DNA of 64,000 nucleotides from an uncultured Lachnospiraceae bacterium. Its GTDB lineage: Bacteria > Bacillota > Clostridia > Lachnospirales > Lachnospiraceae. The translations under genes and the position numbers were made by a program. This document shows positions 55,391 through 64,000 of the stretch, piece by piece. The notes beneath the pieces were generated by a model. That model was not told the origin of the DNA and did not search any database. It saw nothing but the letters and a program-made list of their open reading frames with translations. Within the stretch, counting starts at the first letter, position 1. Each line of letters begins with the position of its first letter. The stretch covers positions 62,001-126,000 of the forward strand of contig CAMWBY010000001.1 in NCBI GenBank assembly GCA_947172645.1, read 5' to 3'.

Positions 55391-56440
55391 CTATACATAA
55401 ACCACCTTGTATCCCGCCGCTTTTAACAGCCTGTTCATAATAGCCTGTCCAATTCCGGCCGTGTCAAACGCCTCCGCGTAAATGACTTCCGCTTCTTCAT
55501 CATCAAACTCACGCAGAACACGGTACAGCTCCCTGGCGATTCCCGCCTCATCTTCCCTGTTTCCTACACTTTTACATACGTCTGCATGGTATTTTCCCAC
55601 ACTGCCGTCCGTTCCGATAACGCCCGTTTTTTTATTCTGTTGCTTCTGCTCATAAAGTCGTGCATTAATATACTCAATCACACGGCCGCTTTCCCCGGAC
55701 ACTACCGTAAGCTCACCCTTCGGCGCATAATGCCTGTACTTCATGCCCGGCGCCTTGGGGGCTTGTCCGGAATCATCTCTCATCAATGTAACATCCTCTT
55801 CCACACCGGACAGCACCTGATTTAACATCTTCCTCGTAATATAGCCTGGCCGAAGCACCGTGGGTTGCCTGGATGTCAAATCTACAATCGTGGATTCAAG
55901 TCCAATCTCCACATCCCCACCGTCTATAATCATATCAATCCTGCCATCCATGTCCTCCGTTACATACCGGGCAACCGTGGGGCTTGGCCTGCCGGAACGG
56001 TTCGCACTGGGCGCCGCCACATAACCGCCCGCCGCCCTGATTAACTCACGCGCCACACGATGTACCGGCATACGCACCGCCACCGTATCCAGTCCGCCCG
56101 TCGTCTCACAGGGAACTATATCTGCTTTATATAGAATCATCGTCAACGGCCCTGGCCAGAACTTCTCCGCCAATTGATACGCGCTGTCCGGTATCTCCCG
56201 TACAATTTTCTCAAGGCATTCCATATCTGCGATATGTACAATCAGCGGATTATCGCTGGGACGCCCCTTCGCCTTATAAATTTTCTCCGAAGACAGCGGG
56301 TTCAGCGCGTCGCCGCCCAAACCATAAACCGTCTCTGTAGGAAACGCTACAAGACCGCCCGCCTTGATAACCTCCCCCGCTTCTTCTATAAGAGCCATGT
56401 CTATATGCTGTTCATCTATCCGAATTATCTTTGTATCCAC
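55391..56440 (-). CDS. L-threonylcarbamoyladenylate synthase (Sua5/YrdC family)
   Basis: A 349-residue enzyme of the t6A pathway that makes threonylcarbamoyl-AMP for tRNA A37. The YrdC domain has GGLVAFPTETVYGLGGDAL and KIYKAKGRPSDNPLIVHI, and the C-terminal Sua5 domain covers about 210-349. The start is read as GTG at 56440, 8 bases after GAGGG, because the longer reading from 56491 has no ribosome site. It is an upstream neighbour of rpiB, as in many Firmicutes. Confidence 0.92.
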   Translation of the reverse strand: MDTKIIRIDEQHIDMALIEEAGEVIKAGGLVAFPTETVYGLGGDALNPLSSEKIYKAKGRPSDNPLIVHIADMECLEKIVREIPDSAYQLAEKFWPGPLTMILYKADIVPCETTGGLDTVAVRMPVHRVARELIRAAGGYVAAPSANRSGRPSPTVARYVTEDMDGRIDMIIDGGDVEIGLESTIVDLTSRQPTVLRPGYITRKMLNQVLSGVEEDVTLMRDDSGQAPKAPGMKYRHYAPKGELTVVSGESGRVIEYINARLYEQKQQNKKTGVIGTDGSVGKYHADVCKSVGNREDEAGIARELYRVLREFDDEEAEVIYAEAFDTAGIGQAIMNRLLKAAGYKVVYV

Positions 56441-56521
56441 ATAAGATTCCCTCTTTATATGTCCGAATACCGTTGTCTCTATAATATACACAATTTCAAT
56501 GCCGCTGCAATATCCACACGC

Positions 56522-57253
56522 TCAATCCATATTTAAATACTGCAAAACAGCCATATGTATCGCCCACGCAACCTGCTCCTGGTACAATTCTGAAGACAAT
56601 TTCTGCGCTTCCTCATAATTGGACAGAAACCCGCACTCAACAATCACTATCGGCGACGAAGTCTTCTTAAGCAGATAATAACTGTCATTCGCTTTCGCCT
56701 GCCTGGCATTGTCCCTGTCCAATTCCAACGCCATCACCTGCTGAATCCGCTCCGCCAATTCTTTGCTTTTGTCACTGCCGGCATAATAGAAAGCCTGTGC
56801 GCCATGTACATACTCCTCATGATAACTGTTCTGGTGTATGCTCACCGTCAACGCCGGCTGCCTCTCTTCAATAATCGCCACCCGGTTCTTCATATCCTGT
56901 ACTTTCTTGTTAGAAGCATTTTCGTCATACAGCCCTGCATCGGATTCCCGCGTCAGAATCACATCCACATCCTGCATCTGCAGAAATTTTTGCAGCTTCA
57001 ATGCAATCTGCAAATTAATATCTTTCTCCAGGCTTCCATCCACGCTGACCTTGCCCGGGTCCACCCCGCCGTGGCCTGCATCAATGACCACACAAGGCTT
57101 TTCGTCTGTTTCTCCTAGCTTCACGTCCCCCGAAGACACCGACGACATCATCCTGCTGCCGCCTCGCACAATCAGGCAGGCCGCTACAGCCATCATTCCA
57201 AGCAGAGCTGCCCTCAAAAGTCTTTCATATTCTTCCGGCTTCTTCCTCTTCAT
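56522..57253 (-). CDS. cwlD: N-acetylmuramoyl-L-alanine amidase (CwlD-like)
   Basis: A 243-residue zinc amidase. A membrane anchor lies near residues 14-30. The Amidase_3 domain has VVIDAGHGGVDPG (His61), Glu76 in SLEKDIN, VSIHQNSYH and a final VIVECGFLSN with the catalytic Glu. CwlD makes muramic-delta-lactam in the spore cortex; a role in sporulation is supported by the other spore genes here. It is 82 bases upstream of Sua5. Confidence 0.88.
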   Translation of the reverse strand: MKRKKPEEYERLLRAALLGMMAVAACLIVRGGSRMMSSVSSGDVKLGETDEKPCVVIDAGHGGVDPGKVSVDGSLEKDINLQIALKLQKFLQMQDVDVILTRESDAGLYDENASNKKVQDMKNRVAIIEERQPALTVSIHQNSYHEEYVHGAQAFYYAGSDKSKELAERIQQVMALELDRDNARQAKANDSYYLLKKTSSPIVIVECGFLSNYEEAQKLSSELYQEQVAWAIHMAVLQYLNMD

Positions 57254-57351
57254 ATCCCATTCCTAACACAAACGCCTTTATAAATGCATATGAAAAGTAC
57301 GACCGAAAAATGCCGCCTCTCGCCGCCTACCTTGCCCGTCGCCCGCGGGAA

Positions 57352-59046
57352 TCACGGCTTGTTCATATATTCCTCAATCACATCCCATATAGAATCCACT
57401 TCAAAGCCAAGTTTCCACTCGGCCACACCCGCAATGCTATATTTTTCCATTATGTTTAACTTTACCCGGATAGAATCACTGTCCTCAAGCCACACCTGGA
57501 AAAGGCTGCCGTCGGACTGATACTCCCCGTAGTTCTGGCACGTCTCCTCATTCCAGGAAGTAGTGATGCCATGCTCCCGGATATACTGCTGGGCAATCTC
57601 CATGCCCACCGCCTGGCTGTCCACCGTCTGGCCATTCGTCTCCCATATTCTCGTATAGAACGGAATCGCATTGATTACCTTATCCGCAGGCACCTGCGCC
57701 ACGGTATCCGCTATGCCCTTCTCCACAAAATTGATAGACGCCACGGAACCGGCCGTTTCACTGCCTCTGTAATGCTCATCATATCCCATGATAATGACAT
57801 AATCCGCCACAATCCCCTGTTCTTTCCTATTATAATGGTCTGTATATCCCATAGGAACATAATTGTCCACCGACAATACAATGCCATGCTGTCTGCATGG
57901 AATCGACAATTCCCTGATAAACTGGATAAACGGCTCTCCTGCATCCAGACTAATATTCTCAAAATCAACATTAATTCCGTCCAGGTCATACTCCAATGCA
58001 GCCGCAATCAATCCGCTTATAAGATGCGACCTGGTGCTCGTCCCCGCAAGCACTTCATAAGTATCCACGCCCTCGTTGGTGAAATTATCCACAAGTCCCC
58101 AAACTTCCAGGCCCATTCCGTGCGCCTGGGATACATATCCCGCCGTTGCATTGCTTGTGAAATTTCCCTCATTGTCGCTTAAAGCGAACCATGTAGGCGA
58201 AATCACATTGATGCTCTTCGTCCCGGCCATCATCTCGGAAAGCGTATCATTTCCTGCCGCGCTTGCCACCGCATGCCAGGCAAGATTAATTTTATGGTCC
58301 CTTGTATTGGACTGGTACACCGGTTCCACATAATCGGTTACCGGAAGAGGCGTCTCGGCGAAGGGCTCGCCCATTCTCTTGTTCTCCACATAGCCGATAA
58401 ATGCATCTTCCGTCTTTACCTTGCTCCACGTCTCCATTGTCTCAAGCACAACAACTTTATCGCCTTTGGACACATCGGTAAGAATGTCGCTCTTAATGCC
58501 TCCCTGGTAACGCACCTGGGTGTCCTTCGCGATGACTGCCGCCTGCCGCTCGTCCCATTGCGTATAAACCTGCATATGATTCGGCTCTGTATACAGCGTA
58601 TAGGAGAAATTGGAGTATTCTTTCACGAAATCCGCCGCCACATACAGCGTGTCCCCCTCATATCTGGCAATCACATAATCCCTGCTGCCACCCTCTCCAC
58701 CCACAGATACCGACTGCGAACCAATCTCGGTGCTGACCACCACATCCGGCAACGCATATAAAAGAAGATTTTCTTTCTTGTCTTCGTAAAATCTGTCATT
58801 AAAATATTTATGCACAGTAGCAAAATCAAAATAACACACGCCATCCCACAGCTTCGCATGTTCTTCAACCTGCTCGTCCTGTAAGATTATCGGTACGTCG
58901 TCATCGCCCCTGACCCCGAAGTATTCCGTCAGGTCCGCCCTTTCTTTAGAATAAGAATATTTATCCAACAACATCGTTCCTAAACCTATCGCCGCAACCA
59001 CGATAATAAGGACAACCGCGATTAGTACCGGAATTATTTTCTTCAT
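57352..59046 (-). CDS. Membrane-anchored GH18 family glycosidase with SH3b domain
   Basis: A 564-residue protein. A signal anchor at residues 4-26 is followed by a copper-amine-oxidase-like N-terminal stretch (to about 160), an SH3b domain (about 170-225) and a GH18 barrel. The catalytic motif YDLDGINVDFEN holds the acid Glu363, in the form seen in YaaH/SleL-type spore enzymes that cut cortical lactam sites or chitin-like N-acetylglucosamine bonds. The SH3b domain would bind peptidoglycan. Its own promoter lies upstream. Confidence 0.9.
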   Translation of the reverse strand: MKKIIPVLIAVVLIIVVAAIGLGTMLLDKYSYSKERADLTEYFGVRGDDDVPIILQDEQVEEHAKLWDGVCYFDFATVHKYFNDRFYEDKKENLLLYALPDVVVSTEIGSQSVSVGGEGGSRDYVIARYEGDTLYVAADFVKEYSNFSYTLYTEPNHMQVYTQWDERQAAVIAKDTQVRYQGGIKSDILTDVSKGDKVVVLETMETWSKVKTEDAFIGYVENKRMGEPFAETPLPVTDYVEPVYQSNTRDHKINLAWHAVASAAGNDTLSEMMAGTKSINVISPTWFALSDNEGNFTSNATAGYVSQAHGMGLEVWGLVDNFTNEGVDTYEVLAGTSTRSHLISGLIAAALEYDLDGINVDFENISLDAGEPFIQFIRELSIPCRQHGIVLSVDNYVPMGYTDHYNRKEQGIVADYVIIMGYDEHYRGSETAGSVASINFVEKGIADTVAQVPADKVINAIPFYTRIWETNGQTVDSQAVGMEIAQQYIREHGITTSWNEETCQNYGEYQSDGSLFQVWLEDSDSIRVKLNIMEKYSIAGVAEWKLGFEVDSIWDVIEEYMNKP

Positions 59047-59073
59047 GTATCCAGCTCCTTTCTGACCGTCCTC

Positions 59074-59102
59074 ATTATATCAGACTATTTCCTTTCAGTC
59101 AT
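59074..59102 (-). promoter_or_regulatory. Promoter of the GH18 gene
   Basis: On the minus strand ATGACT (59097-59102) and a perfect TATAAT (59074-59079) are 17 bases apart, 28 bases from the start codon. AAGGAGC is the ribosome site. Confidence 0.65.
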
Positions 59103-59736
59103 TATAATTTTGACATTTTTCGGCAGGAAAAAATGGTTCCTGCCACATTCCGCCATACCATCATCCGGCGCAAGCCCGTCACAGCACCCCGAAGCGGGAA
59201 CTTCCTGATAAATCGCAGAGTCCTGTTTCTAAAATATAATAAATAAACATATATTTTCCCATATGTTTCCAAAGCCGCGCCGAATACATCCTAAATTTAG
59301 TCTGCCAAAAAGAGTATTGTGATATACTAACAGCATATGATATATTAGAATGCCGGTCAGGAACCATCGTACACGCCCATTTTATTTCATAGGACGTACA
59401 TTATAAAATTACAAAGATGCCTCCGGCATGCAAAAATAAATAAAAAATAACTGTATAACCTACTCATTCCTTGTGAATTATAATTTGTGAAATAAAGAAA
59501 GAAATAAGATATGGTCCACGAACAGGCACGCTGCCTATAAGACTCTCTCCATCACTGACTGCAATGAGATAAACAGCTCCGGAGAAAAAGATGTTATTTT
59601 ATGAAATTTATGTGCACTGCCTCCTTCCACTGCCGATTACCAGAGGCATCTTGTAGTACGATTATAACCATAATATGACAGAAAAGCAAGTATATTCTAA
59701 AATTATGAAAAATTTTTAAACACTTTATGCACACTA
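59103..59736. other. Long A/T-rich stretch with no recognised gene
   Basis: About 630 bases with no coding sequence that I can support. It holds a hairpin GGCAGGAA...TTCCTGCC (59122-59144), which is not followed by a U tract, and a small TGCC-TCC-GGCA hairpin near 59417-59427. No tRNA or known structured RNA was recognised. Confidence 0.5.
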
Positions 59737-59765
59737 TTGACTAACATTAGCGTAAAGTATAAGAT
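59737..59765 (+). promoter_or_regulatory. Candidate promoter of mecA
   Basis: TTGACT (59737-59742) and TAAGAT (59760-59765) are 17 bases apart, 100 bases before mecA. The -10 element is weak. Confidence 0.4.
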
Positions 59766-59865
59766 ACATGGTAACAGCCCGGTTTCCTGTCGTTTTGCGC
59801 GTTCTTTGCGTGTCAGTAACCAGTTTGTGACCGGAATATAATATGGTATTAAGGATGTGATATCA

Positions 59866-60642
59866 ATGAAAATAGAAAAAGTAAATGAACACCAAATCCG
59901 GTGTACCCTCACAAGGGAAGATTTGGCTACCAGGGAATTGAAAATCAGCGAACTCGCATACGGCACAGAGAAAGCCAAAAGCCTTTTCCGCGATATGATG
60001 CAGCAGGCATCCTACGAATGCGGCTTCGAGGCTGAGGACATTCCTCTTATGATTGAGGCAATTCCCTTAAGCTCCGAATGTATCGTACTGATTATTACCA
60101 AAGTAGACGACCCGGAAGAACTGGACACCCGTTTTTCTAAGTTTGCCCCCTCCGTACACGAGGACGACGAATATGATGACGATTCCGACGACCTGATGGA
60201 CGCTTTCTCAGACGGCGCAGACGAAGTCTTAAACATGTTACGCAAGATGAGCGGGACCGATGTGATACAAGATTCGTCCAAGGCGAAAACTTCCCAGGCG
60301 GAAACCCGCAGCACACAGGGCGGCGTAAAAGAAACGGTCACCATACAGCCCTCTAACCAGCTTTTCTACTTCACCACTCTGCATGATGTAACCAGGCTGG
60401 CACACGTGGCGGCTTCTTCCTACCGGGGTGTAAACACCTTATATAAAGACGAGACGAAAGGCGGTTACCTTCTTCTCATCAATTCCGCCATGCTGAGCGC
60501 ACCGGACTTTAACCGTATCTGCAATCTGATTTCGGAATACGGCAAGCCGGAGAAAGCAGTCCTCTCAACAAAGGCTTATCTGGAAGAGCACTATGAACCG
60601 CTTATCAAGGATAACGCAATCGAGGCGCTGGCGCAACTGTAA
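59866..60642 (+). CDS. mecA: Adaptor protein MecA
   Basis: A 258-residue adaptor that brings substrates to the ClpC protease. MKIEKVNEHQIRCTLTREDL is the substrate-binding domain start; an acidic, Asp-rich linker follows (HEDDEYDDDSDDLMDAF), and the C-terminal ClpC-binding domain runs from LFYFTTLHDVTRLAHVA to the end. The start at 59866 fits the family; a GTG 9 bases upstream is also in frame. It ends before a strong terminator and is monocistronic. Confidence 0.92.
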   Translation: MKIEKVNEHQIRCTLTREDLATRELKISELAYGTEKAKSLFRDMMQQASYECGFEAEDIPLMIEAIPLSSECIVLIITKVDDPEELDTRFSKFAPSVHEDDEYDDDSDDLMDAFSDGADEVLNMLRKMSGTDVIQDSSKAKTSQAETRSTQGGVKETVTIQPSNQLFYFTTLHDVTRLAHVAASSYRGVNTLYKDETKGGYLLLINSAMLSAPDFNRICNLISEYGKPEKAVLSTKAYLEEHYEPLIKDNAIEALAQL

Positions 60643-60677
60643 GACAGTGTGCTGCCACGACACACAGGATATATAGA

Positions 60678-60732
60678 ACGACGCCGCAAGTGCATCTGCT
60701 AAACTCGCACTTGTGACGCCGTTTTGTTTTTG
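60678..60732 (+). terminator. Terminator of mecA
   Basis: ACGACGCCGCAAGTGC pairs with GCACTTGTGACGCCGT (16 positions, two mismatches) around a 13-base loop, followed by TTTTGTTTTT. Confidence 0.85.
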
Positions 60733-60772
60733 TATATCTGTCTCTTGATAAAACTTAAAACCACACCACTCT

Positions 60773-60973
60773 TTATGCGCCGATAGCGGCATTGATTTTA
60801 GTCATCAGCTCATCCACCGCAATTCCGTGCACCATAGCCGCCTCTTCGAGCGTCTCTCCCTGTGCGGAAGGGCATCCCAAACAGTGCATCCCGATTTCCA
60901 TCAGTACAGGCGCAATGTCCGCGTTAATCATGAGCGCTTCACCGATTGTAGTATCCTTCGTAATACTTGCCAT
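60773..60973 (-). CDS. DUF1858 domain protein, small CxxC redox-type
   Basis: A 66-residue protein. [22 protein letters not shown] carries a Cys-x-x-Cys pair, the mark of the DUF1858 / hybrid-cluster-associated disulfide family. Two in-frame ATGs follow GGAGG; the second (60973) has the better spacing. It is monocistronic, facing the mecA terminator. A thiol-redox function is inferred from the motif only. Confidence 0.8.
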   Translation of the reverse strand: MASITKDTTIGEALMINADIAPVLMEIGMHCLGCPSAQGETLEEAAMVHGIAVDELMTKINAAIGA

Positions 60974-61252
60974 ATCCATATACCTCCGTCCTTCTATTCC
61001 CCTTTGCAGGGAATCTGTCCTTATATTTATTTTACAATTGCGCATTACGGTATGTATTATTCCACAAAACTGCCTTGTACCATACCTTCATGTTTTAACA
61101 GTATAATCCCAAACAGAAATTCCTGCAAGCGGTATCTTTAGTATCTTTAAATTGAATGGCAACTCTTGAATCCTTTCCGGTTGCAGCATCGAATGTATCA
61201 TGGTAATATCTCTTTAGGGACTTCTTAAATTATTTTTAAAAGGAAACGAACT

Positions 61253-63082
61253 ATGAAATTTCCGGCAAAATTCAAAGATATGCCCCTAAAAGAAAAAATA
61301 CTCTCGGGCTATCTTCTGATTATCTTTATCGTACTAATCTGCATGTTTTTCCTTCTGCTTATCTGTTGGGAGCAGATTATAAAGAAAAATGTCAGCAAAA
61401 CTATTTACAGCAGCAATTATCAGATTAAGAAGAGCATCGACAACTATTTTGATAGTATAATCAAACTTTCTGAATTTCCTTATTTGGACACGGAAATCAT
61501 GGACATCCTGCGGAAAGATTACCGGAATATGGATGATACCAGCAAAATAGCAAACCAAATAAGCGACATCGAGACAATCGCCCCCAAACTGTATAAACAT
61601 ATTTACTACATGCACAACCAGATTGACGCCATATGGCTGTACCCTGCCCATATGGACTATTACGCGTACCGCTCACGGATTTCCTTGTCAGCGGAATACC
61701 AGGTCAAAAATGAAAGTTGGTTCAAAACTGTCAAAGTAGGCGCCGGAAAGCCGTATATCATAGGCGTCCACAAGGAAAATGCAGTGAATATGGATTGGGA
61801 AGTCATCTCCGTCGCCCGCAGCATTATCGACCCCGACAGCGGGGAATACCTTGGGATGATTGTGATTGACTGCGCCACGGATAATTTCGCAAAACTATGG
61901 GATTCCTCAGAATACAGCGAAAGCGTCATCGCCGTATCCGATAAAAACAATAGACTGATTATCCCCTACCCCGAAGAACAGACAAAAGGGATTGAAGAAT
62001 ACTTATCCGCCTACGGGGAAAATTACAATGAAGAAGGAAAGCTGTACCAGACTTACCTGGACGGACAGACATGGTACATCGCAGTGACGCGCCTGAATTA
62101 TATGGACGGCCGCATCTACCACCTGGTTCCCATCGGCAACGCCCTGCGCAGCGTAGCATACACCTTTACCCTGGCGGTCACATGCATGTTGGCGCTGGGT
62201 ATCTTTTTAGTATCTATCAGCGTGAAAATATCCCGGACCATCACCCAGCCGGTGGAACGGCTTATCTCCACGATGGAATCCGTCGAGTCAGGAAACTTGT
62301 CTTTACAGTCAGAAGAGTTTCATGGGGAAATGAAAATTCTCTCCCAGAAATTCAACCATATGGTAAAACGCATTAACGCTATGTTCATCGAAGTAAAAGA
62401 ACAGGAGCGGGAAAAACACCGAATGGAGATGTTGGCGCTTCAGTCCCAAATTAATCCGCATTTCCTATACAATACCCTAAATTCTATCCGGTGGCTTTCC
62501 GAATTGCAGGGAGCCGACAAGGTAACCCAGATGTTGGACGAGCTGGAAAAAGTACTACGGTTTACCGCACAGGACACGGGCGAGTTTGTGCTTGTCAGCA
62601 GAGAAGTAACATTTATCAAAAGCTATATCCGTATCTTAAACTTCCGGTATTTTGAAAGATTCTCATTTATATTAAACGTGCAAAAAGAAGCCGAACCGTA
62701 TATGGTTCCCCGCTTCATCCTCCAGCCTCTTGTGGAAAATGCCGTGCTGCATGGATTTGACGGCAATGATATCTGCGCCACCATCAAGATAGATATCCAC
62801 CTGGAGAAAGACGAGCTTCTTCTCTGCGTGACCGATGACGGAAAAGGGCTGTCCGCCGAAAAAATAGAAGAAATCTTATCCACCGAAAAGAAATCCGAAC
62901 GAAGCCTGAATAAAATAGGCGTTTACAATGTCAACCAACGGATTAAACTGGCCTACGGACAGCAATATGCCATAAAAATCGACAGCAAAGAAGGGTGCTA
63001 TACCAAAGTTACCATAAGGATTCCGGCACAGTGCAGGAGGACGGATAATGAGCAGGAAAATAAAAGTTCTGATAGTAGATGA
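61253..63082 (+). CDS. Sensor histidine kinase, YesM/LytS type
   Basis: A 609-residue membrane kinase. TM1 covers about residues 18-38, a large extracellular dCache-like domain 40-298, TM2 300-322 and HAMP 323-378. ALQSQINPHFLYNTLNSIRW places the phosphorylated His403 in the His_kinase (PF06580) form. The ATPase has the N-box LVENAVLHG (Asn496) and TDDGKGL. AAAAGGAAACGA precedes the ATG. It overlaps the response regulator gene by 35 bases. Such pairs often control nearby sugar ABC transporters, which would lie beyond the right edge. Confidence 0.92.
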   Translation: MKFPAKFKDMPLKEKILSGYLLIIFIVLICMFFLLLICWEQIIKKNVSKTIYSSNYQIKKSIDNYFDSIIKLSEFPYLDTEIMDILRKDYRNMDDTSKIANQISDIETIAPKLYKHIYYMHNQIDAIWLYPAHMDYYAYRSRISLSAEYQVKNESWFKTVKVGAGKPYIIGVHKENAVNMDWEVISVARSIIDPDSGEYLGMIVIDCATDNFAKLWDSSEYSESVIAVSDKNNRLIIPYPEEQTKGIEEYLSAYGENYNEEGKLYQTYLDGQTWYIAVTRLNYMDGRIYHLVPIGNALRSVAYTFTLAVTCMLALGIFLVSISVKISRTITQPVERLISTMESVESGNLSLQSEEFHGEMKILSQKFNHMVKRINAMFIEVKEQEREKHRMEMLALQSQINPHFLYNTLNSIRWLSELQGADKVTQMLDELEKVLRFTAQDTGEFVLVSREVTFIKSYIRILNFRYFERFSFILNVQKEAEPYMVPRFILQPLVENAVLHGFDGNDICATIKIDIHLEKDELLLCVTDDGKGLSAEKIEEILSTEKKSERSLNKIGVYNVNQRIKLAYGQQYAIKIDSKEGCYTKVTIRIPAQCRRTDNEQENKSSDSR

Positions 63083-64000
63083 CGAAGTGTTAGTCAGGAT
63101 AGGGATTATCCATGCCTTCGCCTGGGAGGAAAACGGTTTTGAAATCATAGGGGAAGCCGCCGACGGTGAAGGCTGTCTCCAGATGGCCCGCAAATATGAA
63201 CCTGACTTAATCGTGTTGGATATCAATATGCCCGGAATGAGCGGCCTGCAAGTATTGCAGCGGCTGAAGGATGCAGACTACCCGGGAAAAGTCATCATGC
63301 TCACCTGCTACGATGAATTTGAATATGTAAGGGACGCTCTACGCTGCGGTGCTTCCGATTATGTCCTGAAATCAAACTTAAGCGAAAGCGGTCTTCCCGA
63401 CGCCGTTCTGCGTTTAGATTACGGCACAGACAAACAGCCCGACACAGAAAGCGCCCTCAGCCAGAAAATAAAATCAGAAAAATATCTGCGACAGAAAATA
63501 GACGGCTGTTTTTTTGGCGACGCCGTGGAACTAAATTTCCATCCCGCCTGTTTCTGCGCTGTCGCAGGCAAAATCCGGGGTCTGGACAAAGTGGAAGCGC
63601 GCTATGCCGGCAAAGGAATGGACTTGTTTTACCGTTCCCTCAATTCGCTTTTAGAACAGGCTCTCCATAACTGCCCGGAGTATAATATGCTGCAATACGA
63701 CAGGGAAACCGTGGGGATTTTTTTGAGTTTTTCCGATGTTTCCAGCACCCATGACGTCTGGATGCGCATCCGCCGCTTGCTCCCCCATATGCATTCGATT
63801 ATTCAGAATTACCTGGACGTGGATGTGCTTTTTGGCGTCAGCGCCTTTGTCCACGGGGAAGAAGAAATCAAAAAAGCCTGGGAACAGGCCCAGGCTATGT
63901 TGGAAAGGCGTTTCCTTGAGAAGCGGGAAATCTTCTACTTCGATGATGTATGGGAAAATTTCCAGAAAAAAGATGAGATGCTTAGAACTCTTGAGAAACA
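63048..64000 (+). CDS. Response regulator, YesN type (3' end cut by window)
   Basis: The ATG at 63048 follows GGAGGACGG and opens a frame to the window edge, about 317 residues. The receiver domain shows the acidic pair Asp11/Asp12, phospho-acceptor Asp58 (VLDINMPGMSG), Thr86 and Lys108. The middle section, about 110-317, is the linker region seen in YesN-type regulators; the AraC-type HTH expected at the C-terminus is outside the window. It is the partner of the overlapping histidine kinase. Confidence 0.88.
   Translation, partial: MSRKIKVLIVDDEVLVRIGIIHAFAWEENGFEIIGEAADGEGCLQMARKYEPDLIVLDINMPGMSGLQVLQRLKDADYPGKVIMLTCYDEFEYVRDALRCGASDYVLKSNLSESGLPDAVLRLDYGTDKQPDTESALSQKIKSEKYLRQKIDGCFFGDAVELNFHPACFCAVAGKIRGLDKVEARYAGKGMDLFYRSLNSLLEQALHNCPEYNMLQYDRETVGIFLSFSDVSSTHDVWMRIRRLLPHMHSIIQNYLDVDVLFGVSAFVHGEEEIKKAWEQAQAMLERRFLEKREIFYFDDVWENFQKKDEMLRTLEK

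Noticed and set aside
59179..59367. A 62-codon minus-strand frame in the long gap
   Set aside because: Low-quality composition, no ribosome site and no likely partner.

Overview
The window looks like chromosomal DNA of a spore-forming, anaerobic gut Firmicute, most likely a Lachnospiraceae (clostridial cluster XIVa) member. The evidence is gene content: SpoVT, SpoVG, CwlD and a SleB-type hydrolase; paired GlgC/GlgD; a membrane-anchored MurF variant; DnaD plus a DnaC/DnaI-type helicase loader; MecA; a QueT transporter; and Clostridia-style promoters and ribosome binding sites. The genus is not decided. No rRNA, tRNA, CRISPR array, insertion sequence or prophage was found, so this is a largely core-genome stretch with a few accessory pieces.

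Layout from left to right. 1-6084 (minus strand): an AAA-ATPase/PD-(D/E)XK protein cut by the window edge, then siroheme/tetrapyrrole genes (sirC-like, hemA) downstream of an 861-residue redox fusion carrying CoA-disulfide-reductase, rhodanese, siroheme-[4Fe-4S] and ferredoxin domains. 6165-13759 (minus): an oligopeptide ABC transporter operon ending in a histidine phosphatase and an M20 amidohydrolase. 14019-14883: a lone C39-like protein followed by tandem hairpin repeats. 14917-19375 (minus): spoVT, ddl, murF and an alpha/beta hydrolase. 19602-25216 (minus): a 32-residue microprotein, then a pth-mfd-nifS operon. 25242-29158 (minus): an aromatic-acid-exporter-like protein, spoVG, and the glycogen pair glgC-glgD.

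29552-34598 (plus): murC, then dnaD, a DnaI-like loader and a divergent PRPP synthetase, preceded by a cluster of DnaA-box-like sequences. 34732-37898 (minus): a two-gene SGNH/MBOAT envelope acylation cassette. 37958-39154 (plus): an XRE regulator and a preQ1-I-riboswitch-controlled queT. 39305-45271 (minus): a membrane-bound XRE regulator, a HAD phosphatase, an 854-residue surface protein with an apparently dead C39-like domain, a methyltransferase and a small unknown. 45506-53021 (minus): a complete ten-gene F1Fo ATP synthase operon whose c subunit carries a Na+-type ligand set. 53089-60973: DUF402, SleB-like hydrolase, rpiB, Sua5, cwlD, a GH18 hydrolase, mecA and a DUF1858 protein. 61253-64000 (plus): a YesM/YesN-type two-component pair, cut by the right edge.

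Together these genes cover envelope synthesis (ddl, murF, murC), energy coupling, glycogen storage, sporulation and germination, replication initiation and peptide uptake. The least ordinary items are the one-polypeptide sulfur/nitrogen-oxyanion reductase candidate next to siroheme genes, the tyrosine-rich 32-residue microprotein, the pseudo-C39 surface protein, the membrane XRE regulator with internal repeats, the DnaA-box cluster upstream of the helicase-loader genes, and two families of structured intergenic repeats. All assignments rest on reading the sequence; no database search was run.
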